This document shows, piece by piece, positions 34,900 through 37,289 of a stretch of DNA of 37,289 bases. Position 1 is the stretch's first letter, and each line of letters begins with the position of its first letter. This DNA comes from Robiginitomaculum sp. (GTDB lineage Bacteria; Pseudomonadota; Alphaproteobacteria; Caulobacterales; Maricaulaceae), in the NCBI GenBank assembly GCA_016763315.1, contig JAESTZ010000069.1, positions 1 to 37,289 of the forward strand, given 5' to 3'. The notes under the pieces were generated by a model. It was given only the letters and a program-made list of their open reading frames with translations, had not been told where the DNA came from and searched no databases. Both the position numbers and the translations under genes were made by a program.

Positions 34900-35694
34900 A
34901 TGTTAAAACGTATTGCAAGTTTTGCTGTATTGGCCGCCTTTGTTGCTGGTTCTGCTATCGCTGCCGGCCCCAAAGCCGACTTAAAGGACGTGGATTGGAG
35001 CTTTGAAGGGCCGTTTGGTACTTATGATAAGGCTTCTGCCCAACGTGGTTTTCAGGTTTATCAAGAAGTTTGTGCCGCCTGTCATTCGCTAAAGTATGTG
35101 GCTTTTTATAACCTCACCGACAAAGGTGCGCCGTTTTATAATCCGGATTTTCCTAACTCAAATGAAAACCCGGTAGCCAAGGCGATTGCCAAAATGTTCA
35201 CGGTGAGCGATGGCCCTGATGAAACCGGTGACATGTTTGATCGCCCTGGTGTTATTTCTGATAAGTTCCCTGCGCCATTTGCCAATGATATGGCAGCAAT
35301 GGCTTCAAATGGCGGCGCGTTGCCACCGGATCTGTCATTGATGACCAGAGCTAGAGTTGATGGCTCGAACTATTTGTATTCATTATTGGTTGGCTATAAA
35401 GACGCGCCAGAGGGTGTAGAGCTGTCATCTGGCATGAGTTACAATCCGATGTTCAGTGGCTCGAAAATCGCCATGGCTCCACCATTGTTTGATGGCTCCG
35501 TTGAGTATTCTGATGGCACCAAGGCCAGCGTTGATCAAATGGCAAAGGATCTTACCCAATTTCTTACTTGGGCGGCTGATCCAAAAATGGAACAACGCAA
35601 AGCAACCGGTTGGGCTGTGATGCTTTATTTGCTGATCTTGGCAATATTGCTTTATGGCTCATACCGCGCTGTATGGCGTAATGTGAAGCACTAA
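34900..35694 (+). CDS. petC: Cytochrome c1
   Basis: A 264-residue cytochrome c1. Residues 1-21 are a signal peptide ending SAIA. The covalent haem site CAACH is at 58-62 and the axial methionine is probably Met192 in KIAMAPPL. A C-terminal helix (about 236-254, WAVMLYLLILAILLYGSY) anchors the protein in the membrane with the haem domain in the periplasm. It accepts electrons from the Rieske protein and passes them to soluble or membrane cytochrome c. It ends the petABC operon; a terminator follows at 35717. Confidence 0.95.
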   Translation: MLKRIASFAVLAAFVAGSAIAAGPKADLKDVDWSFEGPFGTYDKASAQRGFQVYQEVCAACHSLKYVAFYNLTDKGAPFYNPDFPNSNENPVAKAIAKMFTVSDGPDETGDMFDRPGVISDKFPAPFANDMAAMASNGGALPPDLSLMTRARVDGSNYLYSLLVGYKDAPEGVELSSGMSYNPMFSGSKIAMAPPLFDGSVEYSDGTKASVDQMAKDLTQFLTWAADPKMEQRKATGWAVMLYLLILAILLYGSYRAVWRNVKH

Positions 35695-35716
35695 CTACTT
35701 TCATATTTCAAGAATT

Positions 35717-35745
35717 AAAGGGCTGCCATTTGGCGGCCCTTTTTG
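35717..35745 (+). terminator. Intrinsic terminator of petABC
   Basis: AAAGGGCTGCC (35717-35727) pairs with GGCGGCCCTTT (35732-35742), with one G-T wobble and a four-base loop, and the stem runs into five or more T. It begins 23 bases after the petC stop. Confidence 0.85.
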
Positions 35746-35755
35746 TTTGTCAAAA

Positions 35756-35850
35756 CGCCGTAATGTAGGCGTAGGCCGGTATCCAGCCTTGCACTTGATG
35801 GGGGTAATGGTAGGAGAACTGGATCACCCGAATAAATCGTGTGATGACGG
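35756..35850. repeat. Composite hairpin repeat, copy 3
   Basis: The right hairpin ATCACCCGA (35823-35831) and TCGTGTGAT (35837-35845) is followed by GACGG, as in the other copies, with one mismatch in the stem. ACTGGATC precedes it. The left half is degenerate, reduced to a GCCGGTATCCAG-like remnant around 35774-35786. It lies between the petABC terminator and mtaB. Confidence 0.55.
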
Positions 35851-35976
35851 ACTTGGTGGGATCGCCCCTTTACGATCTTTTGCTTTAGCCACCTTGCCGG
35901 CATTGCGAGCGTGGTGAAGAAACAAAAACTACACTGTGGCTTGATTTTACTGGCTCTTGCGTCCAATTAGGCAGAT

Positions 35977-37233
35977 ATGAGCCAAGATGTTAAAATCATT
36001 ACCCAAGGCTGTCGCCTGAACACCTTTGAATCCGAGGTAATGTTAAACCATGCCAAAAATTCCAATCTTGGTGAAACAATAATTATCAATACTTGCGCCG
36101 TTACTAATGAGGCGGTGCGTTCGGCCAGGCGCAGTATCAGACTGGCCAGAAGAGATAACCCAAATGCTCGGATCATTGCCACTGGTTGTGCGGTGCAAAT
36201 TGACCCTGAACAGTTTGCCGCCATGGACGAGCTGGATTTCGTGCTTGGCAATTCGGAAAAAATGCAAGCCAAAAGTTGGACGTTTGAACCTGATACACCA
36301 CGGGTTCGGGTGAACGATATTGCCAGTGTCACGACAAATTCTGGGCATCTTATAGACGCATTTTCCACTAGGGCGCGTACTTATGTCGAAGTGCAAAACG
36401 GCTGTGACCATCGTTGTACGTTTTGCATTATTCCGTTTGGTCGAGGTAATGCCAGATCAGTCCCAGCCGGCGAAGTAGTGCGGCAAATAGCATTGTTAGC
36501 AGAACAAGGAGTGGCGGAGGTCGTGCTAACCGGCGTTGATCTTACTTCATGGGGTGATGATCTGCCAAGCCGGCCAAGACTGGGGCGTTTGGTAAGGCAG
36601 ATATTGCAAGGGGCACCGGATCTGCCGCGGCTTCGTTTATCATCAATTGATGCCATCGAAATTGATGACGAATTGTTTGAGTTATTGACTAAGGAGCAAC
36701 GTATTGCCCCGCATTTGCACCTGTCTTTGCAGGCCGGTGATAATATGATCCTCAAGCGAATGAAACGCCGACACAGCCGCGAAAAGGCAATTGAGCTTTG
36801 CAATAAATTGCACTCGATACGTCCAGAAATTGCTTTTGGCGCTGACCTTATTGCCGGGTTTCCTACCGAAACCGATGCAATGTTTGAGAACACTTATGCG
36901 CTGGTAGATGAATGTAATTTGTCATATTTGCATGTGTTTCCGTTTAGCCCACGAGAAGGCACACCGGCAGCAAGAATGCCACAAGTGGACAAGCAAATTA
37001 TTCGTGAACGAGCGGCAAAATTGCGGGAACTTGGCGCGGTGAAATTACAACAACACCTGCAAAAACACTTGCACAAAACCAAAAAGGTTTTGTTTGAGAA
37101 ATCTGGAATTGGTCGTTTGGATGATTTTTCCAAAGTAAAAGTGCAAAATGCAGCTACTGCTCGCCCCGGAGCGATTTTGGATGTAAATATTATTAGCAAT
37201 GATGGCCAGACTCTGCATGGAGAAATTGTTTAG
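35977..37233 (+). CDS. mtaB: tRNA t6A37 methylthiotransferase MtaB
   Basis: A 418-residue radical-SAM methylthiotransferase. The N-terminal cluster cysteines are Cys12 (QGCRLNTFES), Cys40 (NTCAVTNEAV) and Cys71 (TGCAVQ); the radical-SAM C-x3-C-x2-C is Cys143, Cys147 and Cys150 in NGCDHRCTFCIIPFGRG. The pattern QGCRLN and CAVT fits MtaB (YqeV), which converts t6A37 to ms2t6A37, rather than MiaB (which has QMN and CSVR-type motifs). A short C-terminal domain follows. It is directly followed by ftsY, whose ATG abuts the stop codon. Confidence 0.92.
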   Translation: MSQDVKIITQGCRLNTFESEVMLNHAKNSNLGETIIINTCAVTNEAVRSARRSIRLARRDNPNARIIATGCAVQIDPEQFAAMDELDFVLGNSEKMQAKSWTFEPDTPRVRVNDIASVTTNSGHLIDAFSTRARTYVEVQNGCDHRCTFCIIPFGRGNARSVPAGEVVRQIALLAEQGVAEVVLTGVDLTSWGDDLPSRPRLGRLVRQILQGAPDLPRLRLSSIDAIEIDDELFELLTKEQRIAPHLHLSLQAGDNMILKRMKRRHSREKAIELCNKLHSIRPEIAFGADLIAGFPTETDAMFENTYALVDECNLSYLHVFPFSPREGTPAARMPQVDKQIIRERAAKLRELGAVKLQQHLQKHLHKTKKVLFEKSGIGRLDDFSKVKVQNAATARPGAILDVNIISNDGQTLHGEIV

Positions 37234-37289
37234 ATGAAATGGTTTTGGCAAAAAGACAAACCGGAAGCTACTGAGCCGGAAACCGATAA
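37234..37289 (+). CDS. ftsY: Start of signal recognition particle receptor FtsY (partial)
   Basis: The ATG follows the mtaB TAG with no gap, and 18 codons are readable before the window ends: MKWFWQKDKPEATEPETD. A short Trp/Phe-containing opening followed by an acidic Pro/Glu-rich stretch is typical of the FtsY A domain, and mtaB-ftsY is a familiar alphaproteobacterial gene pair. No GTPase domain is in the window, so the call rests on position and on this opening. Confidence 0.55.
   Translation, partial: MKWFWQKDKPEATEPETD

Overview
The window is a piece of an alphaproteobacterial chromosome of moderate GC (mid-40s percent by eye). Alphaproteobacterial markers are a PodJ-type polarity factor, a SapC-family protein, a bacterial mitofilin (Mic60) next to a HemY-N/TPR protein, the MoxR/DUF58/DUF4159 cluster divergent from DUF1285-nudix-DUF6111-cca, petABC (Rieske, cytochrome b, cytochrome c1) and mtaB followed by ftsY. 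PodJ suggests an asymmetrically dividing lineage of the Caulobacterales or Rhizobiales type; the sequence alone does not allow a genus. No phage, insertion sequence, CRISPR array, rRNA or tRNA gene was recognised. TTG and GTG starts with a recognisable Shine-Dalgarno are frequent.

Layout. 1-351: non-coding, with a phased AAGGGT element and a stem-loop behind rluD. 352-5174: rluD (-), Tat-exported PhoD phosphatase (+), PutP-type symporter (-) and an iodotyrosine-deiodinase-like flavoprotein (-). 5214-12740: podJ, DoxX-like membrane protein, thiolase (-), periplasmic AMIN-like/TPR protein, a degenerate receiver-domain protein (-) and SapC. 12741-13308: gene-free, with a terminator, a DnaA-box-like site, helically phased AAGGGT repeats and a composite hairpin repeat. 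13309-14592: membrane-anchored serine hydrolase. 14730-21356 (-): moxR, DUF58, BatA/DUF4159 and a VWA membrane protein, almost without gaps. 21498-24226 (+): DUF1285, CoA-pyrophosphatase-type nudix, DUF6111, cca. 24227-24583: gene-free repeats. 24584-27453 (-): mic60 and hemY-like. 27579-32731: tsaD, gpsA, two small membrane/TerB-like proteins, acs. 32732-33042: leader with two perfect inverted repeats before petABC (33043-35694). 35977-37289: mtaB and the first codons of ftsY.

Together the genes are mainly housekeeping. RNA maturation is served by RluD, Cca, TsaD and MtaB, the last two acting in succession on the same tRNA base (t6A37, then ms2t6A37). Energy and acetyl-CoA metabolism are served by petABC, Acs and a thiolase, and envelope or cell-pole organisation by PodJ, Mic60, SapC, the AMIN/TPR protein and the MoxR cluster. 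The less ordinary items are the phased AAGGGT element present in two related copies, the complete iodotyrosine-deiodinase lid triad in the nitroreductase, the pseudo-receiver beside sapC, and the absence of hemC/hemD between tsaD and mic60.
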